Below are positions 1-7,285 of a DNA stretch of 20,036 bases, piece by piece. The stretch's first letter is position 1. Each line of letters starts with the position of its first letter. The notes under the pieces were generated by a model. It made no database searches. It was not told the DNA's origin and saw only the letters and a list, made by a program, of their open reading frames with translations. Origin of the DNA: Fodinibacter sp038258215 (lineage in GTDB: Bacteria > Actinomycetota > Actinomycetes > Actinomycetales > Dermatophilaceae); the NCBI GenBank assembly GCA_038258215.1, contig JBBSQC010000059.1:1-20036 (forward strand), in the 5' to 3' direction. A program made the position numbers and the translations under genes.

Positions 1-1
1 C

Positions 2-121
2 AGCCCGAGCCAACGCCAAAAGGTCGATATCACCACTCTGATTAAGGCGTTGGCCATCGCGACGGAAACTGCCGAGCTGGCGCTCGCGGAGGTCGTTGCA
101 CTCCGACAGGCTCTCGAGTGA
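2..121 (+). CDS. C-terminal fragment of an unidentified protein (cut by window edge)
   Basis: An open frame runs from the window edge to a TGA at 119-121 and gives 39 residues ending in EVVALRQALE. The fragment is rich in Ala, Leu and Glu with heptad-like spacing (LIKALAIATETAELALAE), so it is probably the last helix or coiled coil of a longer protein. No catalytic motif is visible and I do not recognise the family. The codons have G or C in most third positions, as in the genuine genes of this window. Its start lies outside the window, so partner genes and regulation cannot be judged. Confidence 0.5.
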   Translation, partial: SPSQRQKVDITTLIKALAIATETAELALAEVVALRQALE

Positions 122-448
122 CCTGACAGGCAATGATTGAGAGGCCGTCGACCGGACTGGGTCCGGGGGGGGGGCTTCGTGCCTGCGCGGCGAAGCACCG
201 GGTACGCCTCGGGTTCGAGGCTCGCGCGCTACTCAGCGTCCGAGCGGACAACCTTGAGCTGAGGTCGGGAGCGGCGCCTGAAAGTGTGACCAGTCTAGGG
301 GCGGGGTCTCGCAGGCGATCTGGGTTCCGGGGGCAGTTGCACACGGCCGGGCCGCGCCGCGGTTGACCTGTGTCGCGCACCAACCGCGGTGGTGGCGGGG
401 CAGCCCGCGGTCATGTCCAGGACCCGGTCGCTACGGACGAGGGCCGTC
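122..448. other. Intergenic region, no gene seen
   Basis: This stretch of about 330 bases lies between the end of the left-edge fragment and the stop of the short-chain dehydrogenase. The open frames that cross it have Arg/Pro/Ser-rich translations without recognisable motifs. It contains an uninterrupted run of ten G at 165-174. No convincing promoter or terminator hairpin with a T tract was found. Confidence 0.5.
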
Positions 449-1207
449 CTACAGCTGGATCCCGCGGGTCAGAGCGCCGTCGACGACGAGGTTGGTGCCG
501 CTGATCCGGCTAGCGAGGGGGCTGCCCAGGAACACCACCGGTGCTGCGATCTCCTCGGGCGTACCCAAGTGGCCTGTGGGGTTGAGCTCGACCGCGGTCT
601 TGAAGAAGTCTGGGTTGCCGCTCTCGATCCCCTCCCAGACGCCACCCTCGAAGTAGGTGTTGCCGGGTGAGACGGTGTTGGCCCGGATGCCCAGCGGCGC
701 CAGTTGCATCGCGAGGCCGTGGATGTAGCCGATGATTGCGGTCTTCACCGTGCCGTAGGGGCCGGAAGCGAAATCGGACTCACGTCCGGACACGCTGGAG
801 ATCGCGATGATCGAGGCCGCCTGGCTCTGCTCCAAGTGGGGCATCGCCGCCTTGACCAGCCGGACGGTGTGCATCAGGTCGACGTTGAGGCTGAGCTCCC
901 AGTTCTCCTCGGTGTCCGGGATCGCCAGCGCGCTGACGTTGGCCACCACGACATCGAGGCCGCCGAAGGAGTCAGCCGACTGGTCCACCCACGCGGCTAG
1001 CGCTGCCGGGTCGGCGACGTCGACCGTGGAGCCGGTGACGTTGCCGCGCTCGCTCAACGACTCTTGGGTCGCCGCCACTTCGTCGGAGCTGCGGGCGCAG
1101 AAGCCCACCACCGCCCCCTCGTCGAGGAATGCCTCGACCACAGCGCGGCCGATGCCACGGGTGCCGCCGGTGACGAGGACACGGGCTGAGTTGAGTTGCA
1201 GATCCAC
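449..1207 (-). CDS. SDR family NAD(P)-dependent oxidoreductase
   Basis: A classical short-chain dehydrogenase/reductase of 252 residues, the usual length for the family. The cofactor motif GGTRGIG is at residues 14-20. The catalytic set is visible as Asn108, Ser138, Tyr151 and Lys155 (YGTVK). The C-terminus GTNLVVDGALTRG is typical of the substrate-loop end of this fold. The start is a GTG with an AAAGG ribosome binding site about ten bases upstream. It is the last gene of a minus-strand set, 33 bases after the acetamidase/formamidase gene, so co-transcription is likely. The substrate cannot be read from the sequence. Given its neighbours, an alcohol or aldehyde/ketone intermediate of amide or hydroxy-acid breakdown is possible, but that is inference. 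Confidence 0.93.
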   Translation of the reverse strand: MDLQLNSARVLVTGGTRGIGRAVVEAFLDEGAVVGFCARSSDEVAATQESLSERGNVTGSTVDVADPAALAAWVDQSADSFGGLDVVVANVSALAIPDTEENWELSLNVDLMHTVRLVKAAMPHLEQSQAASIIAISSVSGRESDFASGPYGTVKTAIIGYIHGLAMQLAPLGIRANTVSPGNTYFEGGVWEGIESGNPDFFKTAVELNPTGHLGTPEEIAAPVVFLGSPLASRISGTNLVVDGALTRGIQL

Positions 1208-1240
1208 GGGTGCTGCCTTTCATGGAAGGAATGCTGCCGG

Positions 1241-2248
1241 TCAGACTGGTCCGAGGGAACGGGCGCGAGCACGCATCTCGGCGTGGATGCCTCCGAAGGC
1301 CTCCGCAGGAGGAAGCAGTCGCTTGGCCGCCTTGACCACCACGCTGTAGTTGGCGTCGACGACGTTGGCGACCGGGACCTGCGCGATCTGCGCACACAGC
1401 TGGTAGGCGTCCATCACATGCAGACCGCACAGCTCGCTCACCCAGCGCACAAGCTCGGCGTTGCCGATGCGCCAGGAGTCCTCCATCGGACGGCTCGAAC
1501 CGATTGCCATGAAGTGGGTGTCGGTCTCGATGCGCGGCCAGTCTGGGGCGCTGCCCTTAACAAGGTCGACGATCAGCGTGGTGGTCATCGCCCCCTCGAC
1601 GGCGGTGCCGCAGGCCTCGCCCTCACCTTGGCGGTAGTGGCCGTCGCCGATCGAGAACATCGCGCCCTCGACGTTGACCCCGAGGTATGCCGTGGAGCCG
1701 GCGCGCATCTCGGGGCTGTCCATGTTGCCGCCGAACCGGTCGGGCACCAGCGACGACCGCACCTCACCCCCGGCCGGGGCGACTCCCACCGTGCCAAGCA
1801 TCGGTTCGACTGGGAGCTCCACGCGGTGGTCACTGTGCCGGGCGACGAAGGCAACGGTGTTGCGGTCGCGGTCGAGCTCATAGATCCAGGTTGTGTCCGG
1901 CAGCGCCGGCTGGAGGTTGACTGTGCGGTCTGTGCCGGTCATCCCGCCGAAGAAGGGGATCGCTGCCGAAGCGGCCCAGTCGCGCGCCGGTGCGAGGTCA
2001 ACGAGGTGGAGCACGAGGGTATCGCCGGGCTCAGCGCCCTCGACGTAGAAGGGACCCGTCTGTGGGTTGACGAACCGCAGATCAACCTTCGCGCTGGACA
2101 GGTCCTCGACGCTACGCAGCGCTCCACCGAACGCGTCGTCAGACCACAGCCGCAGCGCCGTGCCAGGGCTGATCCTCATCTGGGGAGGGACGCCACCGAA
2201 CGTGTAGACGTAGTGCTCGCGGGTGGGGGTGAACTCGATCAGTTCCAT
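1241..2248 (-). CDS. Acetamidase/formamidase family protein (FmdA/AmdA-like)
   Basis: 335 residues matching the FmdA_AmdA amidohydrolase family, which hydrolyses short amides to the acid and ammonia. Recognisable blocks are GPFYVEGAEPGDTLVLH in the N-terminal third and GGNMDSPEMRAGSTAYL, VEGAMFSIGDGHYRQGEGE and CGTAVEGAMTTTL in the middle. The Asp and His of GDGH are the family's metal-binding or active-site positions. The protein is shorter than the roughly 400-residue formamidases and resembles the shorter acetamidase branch. It starts at ATG 14 bases downstream of the hydroxy-acid oxidase gene and precedes the SDR gene by 33 bases, so the three look like one transcription unit. The neighbouring hydroxy-acid enzyme suggests the amide may be a 2-hydroxyamide, but this is inference. 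Confidence 0.9.
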   Translation of the reverse strand: MELIEFTPTREHYVYTFGGVPPQMRISPGTALRLWSDDAFGGALRSVEDLSSAKVDLRFVNPQTGPFYVEGAEPGDTLVLHLVDLAPARDWAASAAIPFFGGMTGTDRTVNLQPALPDTTWIYELDRDRNTVAFVARHSDHRVELPVEPMLGTVGVAPAGGEVRSSLVPDRFGGNMDSPEMRAGSTAYLGVNVEGAMFSIGDGHYRQGEGEACGTAVEGAMTTTLIVDLVKGSAPDWPRIETDTHFMAIGSSRPMEDSWRIGNAELVRWVSELCGLHVMDAYQLCAQIAQVPVANVVDANYSVVVKAAKRLLPPAEAFGGIHAEMRARARSLGPV

Positions 2249-2262
2249 CGTCGGAAACTACC

Positions 2263-3480
2263 TCAGTCCGCGCGCACCCGAACATGGTCACGACGCAGGT
2301 CCTGAACCTGCGAGACGCCTAGCAGGGCCAGGGTGGAGGTGATCTCCTGTTGCAGAATTTCGGCGGCGCGCTGAACCCCGCGTTCGCCACCTGCCATCAA
2401 CCCGTAGAGGTAGGCACGACCGATGAGCGCGGCCCTGGCCCCGACTGCGACGGCGGCAACGATGTCGCTCCCTGAAAGGAGGCCACCATCGACGTACACC
2501 TCCGCTCTGTCGCCGACAGCGTCCACCACCGAGGGCAGGACCTCCAGCGGGACCGGTGCCCGGTCCAGCTGGCGTCCGCCGTGGTTGGACACGACCACCG
2601 CGTCGGCACCTGCGTCGACCACCGCCCGAGCGTCGGCGACGGTCTGGATGCCCTTGACTACAAGCGGTCCGTTCCACGCCTCCCGCAGCCAGGTCAGGTC
2701 GGCCATCGTGACCGCCGGATCGAACATTGTGCCAACCAGATCGGCGACGGTTCCCTCGAAACGGTGCAGCGAGGCGAACTCGAGCGGCTCCGTGGTGAAC
2801 AGATCCCACCACCACGCCGGGTGCAGGGATCCCTCCGCGAAGGTCCTCAGCGAGGGCGTGGGCGGAATCGTCAGGCCGTTGCGGACGTCTCGCAGCCGAG
2901 GGCCGGCCACGGGTGTGTCGACGGTGAGCACCAGCGCCTCGTAGCCCGCGGCCTGCGCCCGCACGATGAGGTCGCGGCTGGCCTCGCGGTCACGCCACAG
3001 GTACAGCTGGAACCACCGACGCGCGTCGGGAGCGGCGGCGGCGAGCTGCTCGATCGACGTCGTGCCCATCGTGGACAAGGCGTAAGGAACACCCGTGCGC
3101 GCAGCCACGCGACCGACCGCGGATTCCCCCTCGGTGTGCATCATCCGGGTGAACCCGGTGGGGGCGAAGGCCCACGGCGCAGCCGAGCGCTTGCCGAGGA
3201 TCGTCGTGGCCGTGTCCACCCCGGAGACGTCCTGCAGGACTCGTGGTGAGAACTCCACGCGAGAGTAGGCATCCCGAGAGCGCAAAAGGCTCAGCTCCTC
3301 ACCGGCGGCACCGTCGGTGTAGTCGAAGACCGCGCGCGGGACGCGCCGCCGGGCCAGCCGACGCAGGTCCGCGATGGAAGCGGCACGGGCCAACCGTCGG
3401 TCCGCGGCGTGCAGCGGGACCGGCGCCGGACGCAGGACCTCCTGCAGCTCGGACCACCGGGGGCGGCGGCGGGACGTCAT
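2263..3480 (-). CDS. FMN-dependent alpha-hydroxy-acid oxidase/dehydrogenase
   Basis: 405 residues of the family that includes L-lactate dehydrogenase LldD, lactate 2-monooxygenase, glycolate oxidase and mandelate dehydrogenase. These oxidise an (S)-2-hydroxy acid to the 2-oxo acid through FMN. Visible blocks are the N-terminal VFDYTDGAAGEE, APTGFTRMMHTEGE, the FMN-binding Lys in LVVKGIQT, and SNHGGRQLD with the catalytic His near residue 300. The phosphate-binding end YVDGGLLSGSD followed by GRAYLYGLMAGGERG is also present. The protein is slightly longer than LldD because of a basic N-terminal leader (MTSRRRPRWSELQEV), typical of actinobacterial members. It is the first gene of the minus-strand set with the amidase and SDR genes, and its promoter should lie in the divergent region 3481-3787. 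Whether it acts as oxidase, monooxygenase or dehydrogenase cannot be told from the sequence. Confidence 0.92.
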   Translation of the reverse strand: MTSRRRPRWSELQEVLRPAPVPLHAADRRLARAASIADLRRLARRRVPRAVFDYTDGAAGEELSLLRSRDAYSRVEFSPRVLQDVSGVDTATTILGKRSAAPWAFAPTGFTRMMHTEGESAVGRVAARTGVPYALSTMGTTSIEQLAAAAPDARRWFQLYLWRDREASRDLIVRAQAAGYEALVLTVDTPVAGPRLRDVRNGLTIPPTPSLRTFAEGSLHPAWWWDLFTTEPLEFASLHRFEGTVADLVGTMFDPAVTMADLTWLREAWNGPLVVKGIQTVADARAVVDAGADAVVVSNHGGRQLDRAPVPLEVLPSVVDAVGDRAEVYVDGGLLSGSDIVAAVAVGARAALIGRAYLYGLMAGGERGVQRAAEILQQEITSTLALLGVSQVQDLRRDHVRVRAD

Positions 3481-3787
3481 CTGGTCGTTCTACACGATCG
3501 GTCCATAGCGCCCGGCCAGGCGCAACGTCCGAACTCCCAGGGCACGTCGCCGGCCTCGGCCCCTGGACCACCACCGTCCCCAGCTGCGTCGCTCGACCGG
3601 CGCCCTCCAGGCACGGTCCAGGTCTCCCCGGGACAGGGGCGTGGATGGTCGCGCGCGGTGACATAGCGGACCGCGACGGGACACCCCAACGCGGATAGAC
3701 GCACACGCTCATCGCGGCAGGAGGTTGCGTTGGGAGCCATGACGGCGGGTTGCGCTTCGAAGTCAGACAAGGAGGGAGACTGAGATC
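3481..3787. promoter_or_regulatory. Divergent intergenic region, presumed promoters for both directions
   Basis: The hydroxy-acid oxidase gene begins at 3480 on the minus strand and the lipoprotein-like/FprA frame begins at 3788 on the plus strand, so promoters for both must lie here or further out. A strong ribosome binding site AAGGAGGGAG ends about nine bases before the ATG at 3788. I could not identify -35/-10 pairs or an operator palindrome with confidence. Open frames within the region lack recognisable motifs. Confidence 0.45.
3771..3780 (+). promoter_or_regulatory. Strong ribosome binding site for the lipoprotein-like start at 3788
   Basis: An AAGGAGGGAG-type Shine-Dalgarno sequence sits about eight or nine bases before ATG 3788. 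It is much better than the site in front of the internal ATG at 4022. It argues that the lipoprotein-like N-terminus was, and may still be, translated in frame with the reductase. Confidence 0.65.
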
Positions 3788-5452
3788 ATGAAGGCTGCCG
3801 TCGTGGCCGTTGTGGTGACGTCTTGCTTCGTCGCGACCAGTTGCTCGGGTCTCGGCGGTTCCGCGACCTCTGGCGACTGCCAGGCCCAAGTGCGATCAGA
3901 CGGCATCGTCTACACGTCCTACGGCGACACCGAACGCCCTGCCACGCTGCCATCGCTCTCGGTGAGCGTCGCGTCGAGCACGGCCGTACGGTGCCGCGGT
4001 GAGGTGACCGGGCGCACCCGGATGAGCGAGGATGCCAGCGTGGCAGTTGTGCGCGACCCCGTGCTCTCGCCCGCGGACGGTCCACTGCGGGTGGCGATCG
4101 TTGGCGCGGGCCCGGCCGGGGTCTACGCGGCCGAGGCGCTGGCCGAGCAGGGCGCCGTCGCTGTCGCAGTCGACATCATCGACCGGTTGCCGACACCCTT
4201 CGGGCTGGTGCGTTACGGCATCGCCCCTGACCACCTCAAGATGAGGGGTTTGCGGACCACGCTGCAACGCACCCTGGATCACCCGCAGGTGAGGTTCTTC
4301 GGCAACGTCGAGGTCGGCGTCGACCTTGCCCTGGCACAGTTGCGCGCTCATGTGGACGCGGTGATCTACACCTACGGCGCCGCCGATGCCGGACGGCTCG
4401 GTATCGAGGGGGAGGAGCTGCCCGGGAGCCTGACCGCCCCTGACCTGGTCTCCTGGTACTGCGGACATCCCGACGCCGACCGCGCCACCGTGGAGGAGGC
4501 ACTGTCCCACGCACGTTCGGTGGTGGTCATCGGCGTGGGCAACGTCGCGCTCGACGTCGCTCGCGTGCTCGCCCGGGCACCCGAAGAACTCCGGCCCACC
4601 GAGATGCCGCAGCATGTTCTTGAGGCGCTCGCAGACGCGCCGGTCGAGCAGGTCACTGTCGTCGGGCGACGGGGTCCGGCCGTGGCCAGCTTCACCACCC
4701 AGGAGCTGCGCGAGCTCGGCCGGCTGCAGTCCGCGGTCGTGGTGGTGGACCCTGACGACTTGGAACTGGTGGGGGCGGCAGAGGAGCAGGCCGCCGCCGA
4801 GCCGGCCGTGGCCCGTAACCTGGCCGTACTGCGCGGTTGGGTCGACCATGAGCCTTCCGTGGGAACCGTCCGGCTGAGCCTGCGTTTCCGCTGGCGGCCG
4901 GTACGCCTCCTCGGACCCGACCGGGTGCGTGCGCTGGAGCTGGAGCGAACGGCCTTGGGCGCTGACGGGCGGGTGATGGGCACCGGCGAGCTTGAGGTGG
5001 TGCCCACCGACCTGGTGGTCCGGTCGGTCGGTTACCGCGGAACCCCCCTGCCGGGTCTGCCCCTCGATGAGCGCACGGGGACGGTGACCCACACCGCGGG
5101 GCGGGTGCTGCGCGACGGCCGGCCCTCAACCGGCGAGTACGTGGCGGGATGGATCAAGCGGGGTCCGACCGGGGTGGTGGGCACCAACAAGCACGACGCG
5201 AAAGAGACGGTCGCGAGCCTCCTCGAAGATGCTGCCGCCGGAGCACTCGCACCGTGCCGGCAGCCGGAGGACCTGCTCGCTGTGCTGGTGAGGCAGGGGC
5301 TGCACCCGGTTCTGCTCAAGGACTGGAGGGCCATCGACGCCGCCGAGAAAGCCCTCGGCGCCACCCACGGGCGCGACCGGACGACGCTGCACGACCGCAA
5401 CACGCTCCTCGCCGCGGCCCGACTTGCGGCGGCGAGCACGGAAAAGGCTTGA
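3788..5452 (+). CDS. fprA: FprA-type ferredoxin/adrenodoxin-NADP+ reductase with fused lipoprotein-like N-terminus
   Basis: From an internal ATG at 4022 the frame encodes 476 residues matching FprA-type ferredoxin-NADP reductases (about 456 residues in mycobacteria). These flavoproteins move electrons between NADPH and ferredoxins that feed P450s or other oxygenases. Counting from that ATG, the FAD motif GAGPAG is near residue 28, TPFGLVRYGIAPDHLKMRG follows, the NADPH motif GVGNVALD begins near 171, and the C-terminal FAD block GWIKRGPTGVVGTNKHD is near 376. The open frame continues upstream without a stop to an ATG at 3788 with a strong ribosome binding site (AAGGAGGGAG). Those 78 extra residues look like a lipoprotein: a hydrophobic stretch AAVVAVVVTSCFVATSC ending in a Cys, then a small Cys-containing domain reminiscent of short actinobacterial lipoproteins (perhaps DUF6281). 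GAGGTGA lies 14 bases before the internal ATG, a weak site. The reductase call is firm; the true start is not. No ferredoxin gene is adjacent. Confidence 0.85.
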   Translation: MKAAVVAVVVTSCFVATSCSGLGGSATSGDCQAQVRSDGIVYTSYGDTERPATLPSLSVSVASSTAVRCRGEVTGRTRMSEDASVAVVRDPVLSPADGPLRVAIVGAGPAGVYAAEALAEQGAVAVAVDIIDRLPTPFGLVRYGIAPDHLKMRGLRTTLQRTLDHPQVRFFGNVEVGVDLALAQLRAHVDAVIYTYGAADAGRLGIEGEELPGSLTAPDLVSWYCGHPDADRATVEEALSHARSVVVIGVGNVALDVARVLARAPEELRPTEMPQHVLEALADAPVEQVTVVGRRGPAVASFTTQELRELGRLQSAVVVVDPDDLELVGAAEEQAAAEPAVARNLAVLRGWVDHEPSVGTVRLSLRFRWRPVRLLGPDRVRALELERTALGADGRVMGTGELEVVPTDLVVRSVGYRGTPLPGLPLDERTGTVTHTAGRVLRDGRPSTGEYVAGWIKRGPTGVVGTNKHDAKETVASLLEDAAAGALAPCRQPEDLLAVLVRQGLHPVLLKDWRAIDAAEKALGATHGRDRTTLHDRNTLLAAARLAAASTEKA

Positions 5453-5643
5453 CTTGAACTGACCACGCCTGATCCGGCCAGGGGGAGGGCCTGACCTCCG
5501 GGGCCGCCGGCCTTCGCTACCGCCTCCTTGCCCGGATTCATCGACCCCGAGATGCGGCGCTCATCGGGTCATGGCCTAGATGGACCGTTGGGAGGTGCCA
5601 TGGCGGTGGTTAGACGCGGGCTGGTGCGGCCAGGTCAGCGCCC
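5453..5643. other. Convergent intergenic region, weak hairpins only
   Basis: The reductase gene (plus) and the biotin carboxylase gene (minus) end facing each other across 191 bases, where a bidirectional terminator would be expected. GGAGG-GCCTGA-CCTCC forms a five-base stem near 5485-5500. An imperfect stem GACCC...GGGTC flanks GAG...CTC near 5544-5573. Neither has a T tract, so these are candidates only. Confidence 0.25.
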
Positions 5644-6999
5644 TTAGTGGTTGGCGTCGGGGTCGGCGAGGAAGTCCTCCAGCCACGACGTCGACACGGG
5701 CCCCCGTGCGACGGCGGAGTCGCGGAGGAGCCGCAGGTGCACGTCGCGCGTAGTGACGACACCCTCGATGCGGAGCTCGGTCAGGGCCTGGATCGAGCGT
5801 GCGATCGCCTGGGCCCGGTCACGGCCGTGCACGATCACCTTGGCGAGCATCGAGTCGTAGTACGGGGCGACGACCCCGCCGGCGACGTAGCCGGTCTCGA
5901 TGCGGACTCCCGGTCCCGCCGGGAGGTCGAACCGGGTGAGCTCGCCGGGTGAGGGGAAGAAGTCGTTGTCCGGGTCCTCGGCGTTGATCCTGAACTCGAA
6001 GGCGACCCCCTGGACGACGAGGTCCTCCTGCTTCACGGAGAGCTTTTCGCCGGTCGCGGCGAGCAGCTGCTCGGCCACGAGGTCGATGCCACAGATCTCC
6101 TCGGAAATCGGGTGCTCGACCTGGATACGGGTGTTCATCTCGATGAAGTAGAAGTGGTCCTCCTCGACCAGGTACTCCACGGTGCCTGCCCCGATGTAGC
6201 CGACGGCCTGCGCGAGGCGGATGCTCGCGGCGGTCATCGACTCGCGCAGGTCGTCGCTCAGGTCCGCGGCGGGGGCCTCCTCCAGCAGCTTCTGGCGCCG
6301 ACGCTGCACCGAGCAGTCCCGCTCGAAGGCGTGGACGACGTTCCCGTGGGTGTCGGCGATCACCTGCACCTCGATGTGTCGGGCCCGCTCGATCACCTTC
6401 TCGAGGTAGACCGCGTCGTCACCGAAGGCCGAGCGGGCCTCAGACTGGGCCGTCGACATGGCCCCGGGCAGCTCCTCGGCCGACTCGACGAGGCGGATCC
6501 CCCGCCCGCCGCCCCCGGCGGACGCCTTGACCAGCACGGGGTACCCGATCTCGTCGGCGACTCTGAGGGCCTCGTCTTTATCGGTGAGCACCTCGGAGCC
6601 AGGGACGACCGGGACGTCTGCCGCCTGGGCGGCCCGACGGGCCGCGGCCTTGTCGCCCATGGTGGAGATGAGATCGGCGTCGGGACCGACGAAGACCAGG
6701 CCGGCGTCCACGACGGCCTGGGCGAAGGACGGTCGCTCGGACAGGAAGCCGTAACCCGGGTGGACGAGGTCGCAGTCGGTCGACTTCGCTGCGTCGAGCA
6801 GCTTCTCGCTGTCCAGGTAGGACTGGGAGGCGGGTGACTTCCCGATGTGGACCGCGTCGTCGGCCAGGTCCACCCACAGCGCGTCCTGGTCGGCGTCGGA
6901 GTACGGTACGACCGCCTCCCAGCCGAGGAGGTGGGCGGCGCGGATGATCCGGACGGCGATCTCGCCGCGATTCGCGACGAGGACGCGGTGGGTCGACAT
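5644..6999 (-). CDS. accC: Biotin carboxylase subunit (AccC-like) of a PxpABC-associated carboxylase
   Basis: 451 residues, the normal length of a stand-alone biotin carboxylase, which carboxylates the biotin of a carrier protein using ATP and bicarbonate. The N-terminal LVANRGEIAVRIIRAA opens the domain. HPGYGFLSE is at 80-88, the ATP-grasp glycine loop SAGGGGRGIR at 160-169 and the lid sequence QRRRQKLLEEAPA at 232-244. The active-site block EMNTRIQVEH is at 287-296, all intact. It starts only six bases after the biotin carrier gene stop and ends the operon that begins with the LamB/YcsF gene. Because a KipI/KipA pair sits in the same operon instead of AccD or a propionyl-CoA transferase, its carboxyl group is probably destined for an amide or lactam nitrogen rather than acetyl-CoA. 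That role is inference; the enzymatic class is secure. Confidence 0.95.
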   Translation of the reverse strand: MSTHRVLVANRGEIAVRIIRAAHLLGWEAVVPYSDADQDALWVDLADDAVHIGKSPASQSYLDSEKLLDAAKSTDCDLVHPGYGFLSERPSFAQAVVDAGLVFVGPDADLISTMGDKAAARRAAQAADVPVVPGSEVLTDKDEALRVADEIGYPVLVKASAGGGGRGIRLVESAEELPGAMSTAQSEARSAFGDDAVYLEKVIERARHIEVQVIADTHGNVVHAFERDCSVQRRRQKLLEEAPAADLSDDLRESMTAASIRLAQAVGYIGAGTVEYLVEEDHFYFIEMNTRIQVEHPISEEICGIDLVAEQLLAATGEKLSVKQEDLVVQGVAFEFRINAEDPDNDFFPSPGELTRFDLPAGPGVRIETGYVAGGVVAPYYDSMLAKVIVHGRDRAQAIARSIQALTELRIEGVVTTRDVHLRLLRDSAVARGPVSTSWLEDFLADPDANH

Positions 7000-7005
7000 G
7001 GCCGT

Positions 7006-7239
7006 CTACTCGACTACCGCGACGTCTTGCCCGGCGCTCACTTCGTCCTCGTGCTCGACGAGGAACTCCTTGACGGTGCCGGCAGCGGTGGCCTTGAGCT
7101 CGGCGAAACTCTTCATCACCTCGATCAGACCGATGGTCTGTCCCTCGGTGACGGTGTCCCCGACGGAGACGAACTCGTCCTCGTCCGGTGAGGGCCTGCG
7201 GTAGAAGATGCCCGGCATCGATGCCTGCACAGTGGTCAT
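7006..7239 (-). CDS. Small biotin carboxyl carrier protein with variant VMKSF biotinylation site
   Basis: From the ATG at 7239 this is a 77-residue, single-domain biotinyl carrier. The frame is open further upstream, but those extra codons overlap the end of the KipA-like gene and have no carrier homology, so the short start is preferred. PGIFYRRPSPDEDEFVSVGD leads into LIEVMKSF, with the biotin-accepting Lys43. In classical carriers the site is AMKM; here Val precedes Met-Lys and Ser-Phe follow. Similar VMK-x-F carriers are, from memory, found beside KipI/KipA genes. There is no Ala/Pro-rich N-terminal linker or thumb as in acetyl-CoA carboxylase AccB. It lies 46 bases after the KipA-like gene and six before the biotin carboxylase gene, and should be the shuttle between those two enzymes. 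Confidence 0.9.
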   Translation of the reverse strand: MTTVQASMPGIFYRRPSPDEDEFVSVGDTVTEGQTIGLIEVMKSFAELKATAAGTVKEFLVEHEDEVSAGQDVAVVE

Positions 7240-7285
7240 GGTGTCGTCCTGTTCATCGTGGGCGATGTGGTCAGTCACGCGAGGG

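Noticed and set aside
1196..2305. Long plus-strand open frame opposite the amidase gene
   Set aside because: It is antisense to a well-supported acetamidase/formamidase, and its His/Arg/Val/Asp-rich translation is a typical shadow.
3477..3770. Open frame in the divergent region, minus strand
   Set aside because: No motif, poor composition and no good ribosome binding site; the region is better explained as promoters.
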